The notes: a model not told the origin generated them from the sequence alone. 64,000 bases of DNA from Pseudomonas parafulva NBRC 16636 = DSM 17004 (GCF_000730645.1 NZ_BBIU01000017.1:62001-126000); one strand, 5' to 3'. Positions 9,005 through 17,200 are shown, numbered from the stretch's first letter. Program-made: numbers and translations.

Positions 9005-9769
9005 ATGACCCTGTTCTACCTGAAACTCATCGTCACCCCGCTGCTGATGTGGGCCATCTCCCTCGCGTCGCGGCGCTGGGGCGGCTTGTTGGGCGGGCTG
9101 CTGTCCGGGTTACCGATCACCTCGGCATTGGTGATGACTTTTTTGTGCCTGGAACAAGGCACAGCGTTCGCCCTTGGGGCCGTGCCTGGCGCGCTGGGCG
9201 GGCTGGCAGCGGTGCAGGCAACCTATGCTTTTTACCTGTTCGCTACGCGCAGGCTAGGCGTGGGGGCTGCAGTAGGGCTGGCGATACTGTTCTATGGCGT
9301 GGCTGCCTATGCCTTTACCCATTGGGGCAGTTTGTACCTGTCGATTGGCGTGGCGCTGGTGCTGATTGCCGTGTTGATAAACGCCAGTGGGCGCGAGCCC
9401 AAGCCAAAGGCCATGGCCCTGTCTCGACAGCGGTATTGGGAGATTCCCCTGCGCATGGTGTCGGCCACGTCCCTACTGATGGTTACCACCAGCCTGGCCA
9501 ACTGGCTGGGGCCGGCGACCAGCGGGATGCTGGCGCCGATACCGGTGATTGCCTGGCCGTTGGTGGTGTTCGCGCATGTGCAAAACGGGCGCGCCGGCAT
9601 GGCCGCGATGGTGCGGGGGAATGCGATTGGGGCGGTGGGGGTGATTGCGTTTTATCTGGTGTTGGCGGGGGTACTGGCGGCGTGGGGCGTGGGGCTTGCG
9701 GTCAGCCTGGCCATGGGGTGTGCCGTGATGCTGACCGTGGGGCTGGCGGCGGTGTTGCGGCGCAGGTAG
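9005..9769 (+). CDS. Integral membrane protein of unknown function
   Basis: 254 residues, mostly hydrophobic, with about eight predicted transmembrane segments and short charged loops (ASRRWGG, NASGREPKPKAMALSRQRYW, LRRR at the end). SGLPITSALVMTF in the first third and LAPIPVIAWPLVVF in the last third look like related half-repeats. I do not recognise a named transporter family. It follows metY on the same strand but no ribosome site is strong, so the start is the least certain part. Confidence 0.7.
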   Translation: MTLFYLKLIVTPLLMWAISLASRRWGGLLGGLLSGLPITSALVMTFLCLEQGTAFALGAVPGALGGLAAVQATYAFYLFATRRLGVGAAVGLAILFYGVAAYAFTHWGSLYLSIGVALVLIAVLINASGREPKPKAMALSRQRYWEIPLRMVSATSLLMVTTSLANWLGPATSGMLAPIPVIAWPLVVFAHVQNGRAGMAAMVRGNAIGAVGVIAFYLVLAGVLAAWGVGLAVSLAMGCAVMLTVGLAAVLRRR

Positions 9770-9826
9770 CCCCTTTGTAAGAACAACTGACTTACACAGA
9801 ATCTCAAAATTGGCGCAGTTCACTCT

Positions 9827-9870
9827 TGTGGGAGCGGGTTCACCCGCGAACACCGGCGCCAGCCGGTGCC
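9827..9870. repeat. REP element
   Basis: TGTGGGAGCGGGTTCACCCG followed by CGAA and a second palindrome (CACCGGC / GCCGGTG). This matches the P. putida-type repetitive extragenic palindrome, also present at 33.5 and 33.7 kb. Confidence 0.8.
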
Positions 9871-9883
9871 ATCCACCCTGATG

Positions 9884-10081
9884 TCAAGCAGCGCCCACCC
9901 GCTCCCCAGGCCAAATCACCGCCTGGGCCACAATCACATGCGTGCCATTGAACGTAAGCGCAGGCCCGCCATGAAGCTGATAGCCCAGCTGCAGGGCATC
10001 ACTGACCCTGCGGCAAAAGGCAGCGTCATCGGGGCCGGTCAGAACGCGGTAAATGGGCATGCCGTCGGGTGGCAGGTTCAT
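9884..10081 (-). CDS. DUF1737-like small protein
   Basis: 65 residues with the whole short domain visible: MPIYRVLTGPDDAAFCRRVS, then LGYQLHGGPALTFNG and VIVAQAVIWP. Such proteins are common single-domain Pseudomonas proteins of unknown role. The start is the ATG of MNLPPDG, because AAGGA lies eight bases upstream; the inner Met at residue 8 has no such site. No signal peptide. It has no same-strand partner. Confidence 0.8.
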   Translation of the reverse strand: MNLPPDGMPIYRVLTGPDDAAFCRRVSDALQLGYQLHGGPALTFNGTHVIVAQAVIWPGERVGAA

Positions 10082-10197
10082 CGGGTTGATCCTTGGTGCG
10101 GTAGGTGTGGGGTTCCAATACTACTTGGAAACAGCCTGCAACCCGCAACGCAGGGCTGTCTATGTAAAACGCGATGGTGTTCCTGATAAACAATCAG

Positions 10198-10486
10198 AAT
10201 TTAACCCTTTCTTGTAGGCCGTTTCCCAAAGATACTCCGTGAGCCTGTTTTTCGTTGCGCAAGGAAATCGTCGGTCCTAGTCTCGGCCCGTCGCTGCAAA
10301 TTCAGCGACCGGTTTTGACAGACCGTCGATTGTTGTCCGTGTGCATACGCTTATGGCGGCTGTACGTGCGGGCACCTTCGTGTGCGCCGAGTGCCAACAA
10401 TCTCGGTCTGTCAACCCGCGTACAGCTGCCACCCTCCCGTTTGACAGCGAGGTGGATAGCAGCTCAACCATTGTTGGAGCGTGAGC
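10198..10486 (+). promoter_or_regulatory. Conserved structured leader, copy 1 (candidate cis-acting RNA)
   Basis: Non-coding DNA ahead of the DUF6124-like gene, shared with 12886-13177. Elements in order: hairpin 10290-10296/10303-10309; stem A 10315-10325 with 10404-10414 (11 perfect pairs); stem B 10355-10366 with 10419-10430 (12 pairs, one G-U); small hairpin 10371-10375/10391-10395 inside; and a ribosome-site hairpin 10462-10468/10473-10480 with one bulged G. A and B are interleaved, the order of a pseudoknot. No known riboswitch class is recognised. Further upstream, a second block (10221-10238, GTTTCCCAAAGATACTCC) is also identical in both copies and may belong to the promoter. Confidence 0.65.
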
Positions 10487-10729
10487 ATGCTGAAAATCGT
10501 CCCAGACCCACCCCGTCACATTCTTTCCCTAGAAGACACACTAATCCAGGCCACGGATTACGCCCTGTGCGCGGCAACCGTCGTGCAGCATGCAATGGCA
10601 CTACAGCCCAAATCGCCCGCGTCGGTGCTCATCATGGCGTCCATGCACGAACTGGAAACGCTGAGGGCATTGCTTGAGTCGGCATTGATCCAGGTGCAGA
10701 TGCCCTCAGAACCAAGGGCCTGGCACTAA
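10487..10729 (+). CDS. DUF6124-like small protein, copy 1
   Basis: 80 residues beginning MLKIVPDPP; the ATG at 10487 matches the start of copy 2 and has GGAG seven bases upstream, inside a hairpin of the leader. The protein is largely helical: SLEDTLIQATDYALCAATVV, then LQPKSPASVLIMASMHELET and a final RALLESALIQVQMP. There is no signal peptide or catalytic motif. Families of this type are frequent and multi-copy in P. putida-group genomes, of unknown function. The DUF3077-like gene follows 82 bp downstream, and the pair recurs at 13.2-13.8 kb. Confidence 0.8.
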   Translation: MLKIVPDPPRHILSLEDTLIQATDYALCAATVVQHAMALQPKSPASVLIMASMHELETLRALLESALIQVQMPSEPRAWH

Positions 10730-10811
10730 AGCCTGGTTGTGTAACGCCTGGGCTGTTAGAGCCACCAGGGTTTCCAGCCCAGGCAACGATGTCTTTAGGG
10801 GAGCTACCACC

Positions 10812-11075
10812 GTGCCCACAGAAGAAAACAAATTCACCGTCGGTAAAACCACCTTCTACCAAGGTGCCAATCAAACCCATCCCCTCTTCCGCATCGAACC
10901 TGGAATCCCCTGGCAAAGTGCACGTGAGCAGGCCTCGGAACTGATGGGCTATGCGCGGGATATGACGCTGGATGGTTTGATGGAAGATAAGCCCCAGTTG
11001 ATCTGGGCATCCCACTATCTGTGCGCGCTGGCCAAGGCGCTGATGGATGATGCTGAGCTGGGCATGATGCGTTGA
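10812..11075 (+). CDS. DUF3077-like small protein, copy 1
   Basis: 87 residues: TEENKFTVGKTTFYQGANQT, HPLFRIEPGIPWQSAREQAS, ELMGYARDMTLDGLMEDKPQ, LIWASHYLCALAKALMDDAE. The start is GTG at 10812, aligned with the ATG of copy 2 and eight bases after GGAG. No enzyme motif or membrane segment is seen; the role is unknown. It forms a two-gene unit with the upstream DUF6124-like gene. Compared with copy 2 it is nearly identical (for example PWQS versus PCQS, MEDK versus MENK), suggesting recent duplication or gene conversion. Confidence 0.82.
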   Translation: MPTEENKFTVGKTTFYQGANQTHPLFRIEPGIPWQSAREQASELMGYARDMTLDGLMEDKPQLIWASHYLCALAKALMDDAELGMMR

Positions 11076-11113
11076 TTCGCGCTGTCTGCAACCAAGCTGG
11101 CTCAGCAGCCATC

Positions 11114-11141
11114 AAAAAGCCCAGCATTGGGCTGGGCTTTA
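11114..11141. terminator. Bidirectional terminator
   Basis: AAAGCCCAGC and GCTGGGCTTT flank a short loop, with A residues on the left and T residues on the right, between the stop codons of the DUF3077-like gene and the convergent VOC gene. Confidence 0.85.
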
Positions 11142-11145
11142 TCCC

Positions 11146-11502
11146 TCAGGCCGAGGCTGTCCAGACAGCAAGCTCATAACCATCTGGATCGATGAAGTGG
11201 AATCGCTTCCCGCCAGGAAAGGTGAAAACTTCCCGGCTGATAATTCCGCCAGCAGCCTTAACCCGGGCCTCAGCTCCAGCAAGGTCGTCTGAGTACAAGA
11301 TGACCAATGGGCCGCCTGGCCTGACTGGCTCGCCAGTGGTGAAGCCGCCGGTCAACCGACCGTCGCTGAACTCGGTGTATGTTGGGCCGTAATCGACGAA
11401 GGTCCAGCTGAACACCGCGCCGTAAAAATCCTTGCTGCGCTGAATGTCCTGGACGTTGAACTCAATGTTGTCGATCTGGCGGTCTGTTCCTCTGCTGCTC
11501 AT
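11146..11502 (-). CDS. VOC/glyoxalase-like protein
   Basis: 118 residues with one vicinal-oxygen-chelate unit: IDNIEFNVQDIQRSKDFYGA at the N-terminus and HFIDPDGYELAVW at the C-terminus, where the Glu would be a metal ligand. Members range from dioxygenases to antibiotic-resistance proteins; the substrate is not evident. The ATG at 11502 has AAGGAGG just upstream; the earlier GTG would overlap that site. It is the only apparently intact gene between the two DUF6124/DUF3077 modules. Confidence 0.85.
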   Translation of the reverse strand: MSSRGTDRQIDNIEFNVQDIQRSKDFYGAVFSWTFVDYGPTYTEFSDGRLTGGFTTGEPVRPGGPLVILYSDDLAGAEARVKAAGGIISREVFTFPGGKRFHFIDPDGYELAVWTASA

Positions 11503-11666
11503 GGGCACCTCCTTGTAAGAGGGTGGAATCTACCATAGCGACAATGGACCTGTTGCATCCTGTCCACGTATTCACTCTGGACAGTAGGTAATTAGAGTGC
11601 GCTGCTCGGGTAAGCGTCATCCATCGCGCCGGCTTTAAAAGATCATGGACCTACTCTCCGTGCTCG

Positions 11667-12136
11667 TTAGTCCCACTCATCCAATGCTCGCAGACGCTGA
11701 AGAGCGTGTTTGTACTTACACATTAAGGAGAAGCCACTGCGAGCGGTTCCAGACACACTTTGTTGGTAGATTCCCTCACAATCCGATTTAACATATTCCT
11801 TCCAATGAGACTGTGAAGCCTTGAGTAGAACAGGAACTTCCTCATAAGTCGAATAACTATCGGGGTGCTCAGTCATCTGCTGGGCGTGAGCCAATTTCTC
11901 CTGGTACTTAAGCTCGACTTTGTCGTCAGCACTGCGCTTCATTACGGAAAGACACATGTCGCTGTCATTCGTGGTATGAACATCTGGTCTGCGTAAGCAC
12001 TCCTGCCAGACAGCTTCAACCTTCGCAGCGACTGGCGAACCGCCTCGTCTAACTCCTCTTCGCGGCCAACGTCAGCATGGGAAGTACTCATCACGAGCAG
12101 CGATCCCATGCAGATCCCTGTAAATACATTTTTCAT
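11667..12136 (-). pseudogene. Frameshifted LprI/DUF1311-like lysozyme-inhibitor-type protein
   Basis: The start is clear: AAGGAG eight bases before ATG, then a signal peptide (MKNVFTGICMGSLLVMSTSHA). The first frame runs into a stop after about 60 residues. A second frame, open across the overlap, gives EAVWQECLRRPDVH, SDMCLSVMKRSADD, and a C-terminal HWKEYVKSDCEGIYQQ, CKYKHALQRLRAL, which carries the W and spaced Cys of the LprI N-terminal/DUF1311 family. The frameshift lies roughly at 12010-12060. As it stands the exported domain cannot be made from the signal-peptide frame, unless the shift is a sequencing error. Confidence 0.6.
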
Positions 12137-12270
12137 GTGGCTCACTCCTTGAGATAGCGCTAAAGACAGTGAATATTGCCGTAATCAGAAGCTCCACGCT
12201 ATGAGACGGGGCGTTTTCAATTTTGTGGCTCGGATCAGGCAGCATGCTGACAGGGCGAGCGGTATGAGCA

Positions 12271-12818
12271 GTGCACTCGCTTAGCTCCAGCGCAGCCTCA
12301 GCGCCCCCTGAACTGGATGTGCTTATCTACAACATCGGCATCTGGGAGCAATATGCGTTCACCGAGCAGTACGCAGTTCTGAGCGACAGTGGTGCCTCGA
12401 TCAGCAGGCTGGTGAACGTGAACATCACCGCCACGCTGCTACTGCTAAAACGCTTGATCCCGAAGTTGCTCGGTTCGTCCAGGCCGCAAGTCATTCTGAC
12501 GGGCTCCACCTCGGCACTGCGCCAGAGCGGCAGGCCAGAAGTGTCGTTCGGTGCAACCAAGGCCGCGCTCAATGGACTTGCAGACGCGCTACGTCAGAGT
12601 TTCAGGCAGCAGAACCTAGCGGTGACTGTGCTGCAATTAGGGTATCTGATACGGTTGACCCGTTATCTACGCCGATGGGGGATGCTCTAGAGCGAAGCGG
12701 TGGCGAGCGGATTCCCGTCCACGATGTGGTTGGGATGGTGGGTACGCTTATGCGGCTTTCTACCGCGTCCTTTGTGCCCGAGCTGGTGATGCCGGCGATC
12801 AGGGATGAGCGGTTCTGA
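12271..12818 (+). pseudogene. Decayed short-chain dehydrogenase/reductase
   Basis: The remaining frame shows the SDR middle (DVLIYNIGIWE for the NAG strand, VILTGSTSALR for the catalytic Ser strand, then SFGATKAALNGLADALRQSF). The usual YxxxK is replaced by FGATK, and the N-terminal Gly-rich cofactor motif is missing, with a stop just upstream. A lost base near 12651 shifts the frame; the continuation DTVDPLSTPMGDALE to PAIRDERF and TGA at 12816-12818 is readable in the other frame. At least two lesions make this a pseudogene. Confidence 0.75.
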
Positions 12819-12885
12819 TCGGGTGGTGATGATATGCCACGTGCATCACCTGGATCGGATGTGACGTTGTCTGTGCGAAAAAATC

Positions 12886-13177
12886 GGAATTAGCCCCTTC
12901 CTTGTAAGCCGTTTCCCAAAGATACTCCGGGCGCACGTTTTTCGTTGCACATGAGCAGTGTGGATTCTAGTCTCGCCCGGTCGCTGCCAATTCAGCGACC
13001 GGTTTTGACAGACCGCTCACGTTGTCCTCATGTGCACGCCTTTATGGCGGCTGTACGTGCGGGCACCTATGGTGCGCCGAGTGCCAACGTCTCGGTCTGT
13101 CAACCCGCGTACAGCTGCCACCCTCTTGTTTGACAGCAAGTTCGAGGCAGCTCCATATCCCACGTTGGAGCTGAACC
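12886..13177 (+). promoter_or_regulatory. Conserved structured leader, copy 2
   Basis: Same architecture as copy 1. First hairpin 12979-12986/12993-13000 (8 pairs); stem A 13005-13015 with 13093-13103; stem B 13046-13057 with 13108-13119; inner GGCAC 13062-13066 with GTGCC 13081-13085; ribosome-site hairpin 13148-13155/13166-13173 (8 perfect pairs) enclosing GGAG before the ATG at 13178. The stems A and B are identical to copy 1, whereas linker sequences differ, and the ribosome-site hairpin differs in sequence yet keeps pairing. Confidence 0.65.
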
Positions 13178-13420
13178 ATGCTAAAGATTGTTCCTGATCC
13201 GCCTCCCGCCCTTCTCTCCCTTGAAGACACTCTGATACAGGCCACTGACTACGCGCTCTGCGCGTTGACCGTTGTTCAGCAGGCAATTCAATTGCAGCCC
13301 AAGTCACCCGCCTCCATCCTGATGATGGCATCCATGCACGAGCTTGAGACGCTGCGCGCGTTGCTTGAGTCGGCATTGATTCAGGTGCAAATGCCGTATG
13401 AGCCACGGTTGCGGCATTGA
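13178..13420 (+). CDS. DUF6124-like small protein, copy 2
   Basis: 80 residues starting MLKIVPDPPPALLSLEDTL, closely similar to copy 1 over the whole length (TDYALCALTVVQQAIQLQPK; SILMMASMHELETLRALLES). The ATG has GGAG seven bases upstream within an 8-bp hairpin of the leader. Predicted helical, soluble, no catalytic motif. It is followed after 81 bp by the DUF3077-like gene, spacing almost the same as in copy 1, so the whole module was duplicated as a unit. Confidence 0.8.
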   Translation: MLKIVPDPPPALLSLEDTLIQATDYALCALTVVQQAIQLQPKSPASILMMASMHELETLRALLESALIQVQMPYEPRLRH

Positions 13421-13501
13421 GTTTGTGATTGGTTACGCCTGGGTTGTGCGTGGTGCGGCTAGGCCAGCCCAGGCATCAGCGTGTTTCGGGGAGCGACAAA
13501 G

Positions 13502-13765
13502 ATGGCCACAGAAGAAAACAAATTCACCGTCGGTAAAACCACTTTCTACCAAGGCGCGAACCAGACCCACCCCCTCTTCCGCATCGAGCCCGGCATCCCC
13601 TGCCAGAGCGCACGCGAGCAGGCTTCGGAGCTGATGGGCTATGCGCGGGATATGACGTTGGATGGGTTGATGGAAAATAAACCTCAACTGATTTGGGCTT
13701 CCCATTATCTGTGCGCGTTGGCCAAGGCACTGATGGATGATGCTGAGTTGGGGATGATGCGGTGA
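13502..13765 (+). CDS. DUF3077-like small protein, copy 2
   Basis: 87 residues, nearly the same as copy 1. The start is ATG (GTG in copy 1) with GGGGAG upstream. Conserved text includes KFTVGKTTFYQGANQTHPLF and ELMGYARDMTLDGLME, ending DDAELGMMR. Function is unknown. Differences from copy 1 are mostly synonymous, indicating that the protein has been kept under selection or recently homogenised. Confidence 0.82.
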   Translation: MATEENKFTVGKTTFYQGANQTHPLFRIEPGIPCQSAREQASELMGYARDMTLDGLMENKPQLIWASHYLCALAKALMDDAELGMMR

Positions 13766-13843
13766 AGTAGGTCTGCGCTTTCGGATGCATTGAAGACCTG
13801 GTTCAGTGTTCGGCTTTGAAGACTGCCTACTTTCAGGGGCAGA

Positions 13844-14400
13844 TCAACGTAATTGATCAGCTCGCAGCCTCAACTCCATTGGCTGAGACATTAGACTCGA
13901 GCCCGGACGCAGAGGCTCAGCGGGGCCAACTGGCTCAAAGCCGCTCGTTTTATACAGCTGCATCGCTGGGCTGTCTGCGATGGTCACACCCAAGCGCACG
14001 CGGAAAGTGCCGCGGTTTTCAGCCCAAGCAACAGCCGTCTCAAGTAACGCCCTACCGATGCCAAGACCACGTGCTTCAGGCGCGACCCACATTTGAAAGA
14101 TTTCAACGAGCTCGTGGTCGGCGTCTGATGCCTTGCACCAGATCAGGCCATGAACCACGTCATTGTGGATACCGAGGAAAGCTTGAGCGCTGCTGACACT
14201 GGTTACAGTAGCAACGCGCTCTTCCAAGCAGGATCGTCTCTTGTGGACTCATGCGCGTAAGTACTCCCAAAGGCATCCGGGCACTCCTGCAGCGCCCGTA
14301 GCCTCAGATTCTTGTAAGACCGCCAGTCGTTGGCTGCGATAGGGCGAACTGAGAAAATGGCAACTCCGTTTGGTCTTGATTTAGCCAACGACTGATTCAC
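13844..14400 (-). pseudogene. Frameshifted GNAT acetyltransferase
   Basis: The 5' frame (MNQSLAKSRPNGVAIFSVRP to DDPAWKSALLL, stop) gives the GNAT N-terminus (RLRALQECPDAFGSTYAHES). The 3' frame continues with ERVATVTSVSSAQAF and carries the acetyl-CoA loop MWVAPEARGLGIGRALLETA and the end LYKTSGFEPVG. The shift falls within about 14205-14230, at the AWK/ERV junction. Both halves together make a normal-length single-domain GNAT of ~185 residues, so one indel has broken an otherwise complete gene. Confidence 0.75.
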
Positions 14401-14453
14401 TTACCGGGCCAGGCACCGGGTCGACGTTGGCATCACGTCTGTTCGATTCACCA

Positions 14454-15257
14454 TCAAGCTTCCGAAACCCAACGCCCACGTATCAGCTTTTTGAGCTCGG
14501 CAATGCTCAGCGTCACATCTCTGGCTCGATGGACCATAGCATGGCAGTTGGCGCACAACGTCACGAGGTCTGTCTCGGGGTTCACTACCTGCTCACCACC
14601 TAATTTTGAAATAGGGACTACATGGTGGACGTGAACGAAGCCCTTGCCGTGTTCACCGTAGGCCTGTTCAAAATCAAATCCGCAAGCTTTACAGTCCAGG
14701 CCATGGAACGCGATGGCCTTTATCCGGAGGTCTTTCCGACGCTCATAGCGGGTGCTGAAGTAGGTGGTCTTGCTACCTTCCACGAATGACTCGAGGCCCA
14801 GGTTTTCATCATCCGTCACTGTTGCTGAGACTGGCGGTTGCACAGGCAATAGCTTGGCGTGGCTCAAGATGGTGTCGTAATCGGTCTTAGCGATCGGTCG
14901 GACACCGTCACGCCAGTAATTTGTAACTCGACTCGATGGGACGCTCTCAAGATACTGACCTTCAAGCTTCGCAGGGACAGCACTCTCAAACGCGGCGAAA
15001 TCCTCAATAAATGCGAAGAGATCCCCCTTTCCACTTTTCGGGTCAGGGTAGACCTTACCGACGCGTGCTTTGCCAAAGTAATGGGGAGACGTACTGAGGC
15101 GTTTGGGCACGAAGGCTCGATCCGTGATTCGTCCTTTGTAGTAAATCACCTCAGTGCCTTCAACGAGCCAGGCTTTGTAGCGCTTGGGGAAATGATAGAC
15201 AGAGCCTGTCTCGTCTTCCCACTGAGACGTATCGTTTTCTACGATCACGACGGGCAT
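14454..15257 (-). CDS. HNH endonuclease
   Basis: 267 residues. The C-terminal third holds the HNH nuclease: CKACGFDFEQAYGEHGKGFV, HVHHVVPISKLGGE, then LVTLCANCHAMVHR, providing two CxxC zinc pairs and the HH/N/H catalytic set. The N-terminal ~150 residues (SVYHFPKRYKAWLVEGTEVI YYKG region) resemble the EVE/PUA-like fold seen in modification-dependent HNH nucleases, an inference. ATG at 15257 has AGAGGA at good spacing; the longer frame reads into the tmRNA scar and is not real. It borders the island end and may be a defence nuclease restricting modified DNA. Confidence 0.82.
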   Translation of the reverse strand: MPVVIVENDTSQWEDETGSVYHFPKRYKAWLVEGTEVIYYKGRITDRAFVPKRLSTSPHYFGKARVGKVYPDPKSGKGDLFAFIEDFAAFESAVPAKLEGQYLESVPSSRVTNYWRDGVRPIAKTDYDTILSHAKLLPVQPPVSATVTDDENLGLESFVEGSKTTYFSTRYERRKDLRIKAIAFHGLDCKACGFDFEQAYGEHGKGFVHVHHVVPISKLGGEQVVNPETDLVTLCANCHAMVHRARDVTLSIAELKKLIRGRWVSEA

Positions 15258-15356
15258 TGGATTTCCTCTCGATGGTGGCGATAGCCTACCAAGGAAGAGG
15301 ACGTTTCCTACAGTGCAATCGGAGTAGTGACGAGTTACGCATCTGTCTGTTAGTAA

Positions 15357-15388
15357 GGACGCGGGTTCAGATCCCCCCGGCTCCACCA
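15357..15388 (+). other. tmRNA (ssrA) 3'-end copy: island attachment scar
   Basis: GGACGCGGGTTCAG, then ATCCCC and CCGGCTCCACCA: the T arm and acceptor end of tmRNA including CCA. The rest of the tmRNA gene is absent (upstream is the HNH gene). The T stem has one mismatch, so it has drifted. An integrase remnant starts ~190 bp further on. ssrA 3' ends are well-known integration sites, so this is read as an att duplication. Confidence 0.75.
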
Positions 15389-15395
15389 AATGATC

Positions 15396-15426
15396 AAACA
15401 AAAACGTCCACGGACGTCTTTGTTTG
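15396..15426 (+). terminator. Terminator following the tmRNA scar
   Basis: AAACAAA-ACGTCC / GGACGT-TTTGTTT hairpin with a two-base loop, directly after the CCA. It looks like the tmRNA gene's own terminator, carried along with the attachment site. Confidence 0.7.
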
Positions 15427-15575
15427 TGCCTGAAAGCCAGTAAATACGCTGCTTCCAGCGCTTTTGCGGTCTTTCAAGAGTTTTTGAGTTCCAGCCATTC
15501 TGGTATTCCAGGCGGTATTCCAGCTCACCCAGTGCTAATCTTTGGAATACCGAATCAGTGCTTGAGGACAATCTC

Positions 15576-15966
15576 ATGCCTGCTCAAAACCTCCGCCTCT
15601 CCGATCGACAACTCAAGGGGAGTCAAACCCGCGTCCAAGGATTACGTCCTCACGGACGGTGACGGTTTGCAGCTCCGAGTACGCAGCAATGGCTCGTTGC
15701 TGTGGAATTTCAACTACCGCGAACCGGTGACCAAGAAGCGCATCAACATCGGCTTCGGGACCTATCCCGAACTGTCGCTGGCGAACGCACGAAAGAAGGC
15801 AGTCGAAGCGCGCGAGCTGCTCACCCAAGGGATCGATCCGAAGGTGCAGCGCAATACGTTGAATGAAGCCAAGCGCGCAGAAACGGAACACACCTTCGAA
15901 AACGTGGCCACCGCCTGGTTCGAGCTCAAGAAAGACTCGGTCACCCCGGCCTACGCCGAGGACATT
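15576..15966 (+). pseudogene. Tyrosine-recombinase integrase (DUF4102 type), frameshifted and truncated
   Basis: GAGGA eight bases before ATG starts MPAQNLRLSDRQLKG; an extra G in the run at 15617-15620 then shifts the frame. The other frame continues KPASKDYVLTDGDGLQLRV, INIGFGTYPELSLANARKKA and TFENVATAWFELKK, which is the N-terminal DUF4102/SAM-like part of island integrases. The reading stops at ~130 residues where the IS begins; the catalytic R-H-R-Y domain is missing on both sides of the IS. It lies beside the tmRNA scar, as expected for an island integrase. Confidence 0.85.
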
Positions 15967-15974
15967 TGTAGTGG

Positions 15975-16857
<883 letters not shown>

Positions 16858-16872
<15 letters not shown>

Positions 16873-17136
16873 CTTTTTTAGTATTGATTTCTCGCGTTCA
16901 AGGCGCGTGATTCGGGCTTCGAGCTCTTGGATTTTTTGCTGCTCTGGCGTCAACGCCTTGCTGGCGGGCGTGATGCCGCCGCGTTCCTGCTGAAGCTGGT
17001 TAACCCATCGGCGCAGGGCCGACTCGACCAAGCCGAGCGAGCGGGCTGCTTCGGCATGACTGTAGCCTTGGTCGAGCACCAGGCAGGCAGCTTCACGCTT
17101 GAATTCGGGGGTAAAGGTACGACGTTGGTTGGTCAT
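16858..17136 (-). CDS. IS3-family transposase orfA
   Basis: About 92 residues: MTNQRRTFTPEFKREAACLV, then a helix-turn-helix (YSHAEAARSLGLVESALRRW) and a leucine-zipper-like coiled coil (IQELEARITRLEREKSILKK). It binds the IS ends and regulates transposition. The stop follows an A-AAA-AAG heptamer (16879-16873), the usual slippery site for making the OrfAB fusion. The ATG at 17136 begins the conserved sequence. Confidence 0.87.
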
Positions 17137-17200
17137 CAGACACCTCTCTGTGGCGAGCATTCTCGCCTAAATGGGTGTCCGGTTTCATTAGACCACTACA

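Noticed and set aside
10315..10350. TTGACA at the start of stem A as a sigma-70 -35
   Set aside because: No acceptable -10 at 16-18 bp in either copy.
10353..10370. Possible sigma-54 promoter (TGGCGG...TGC)
   Set aside because: The GG to GC distance is 11 rather than 10, and the sequence is explained by stem B.
15258..15401. Longer N-terminus for the HNH nuclease
   Set aside because: It would translate the tmRNA scar in reverse; the ATG at 15257 has a proper ribosome site.
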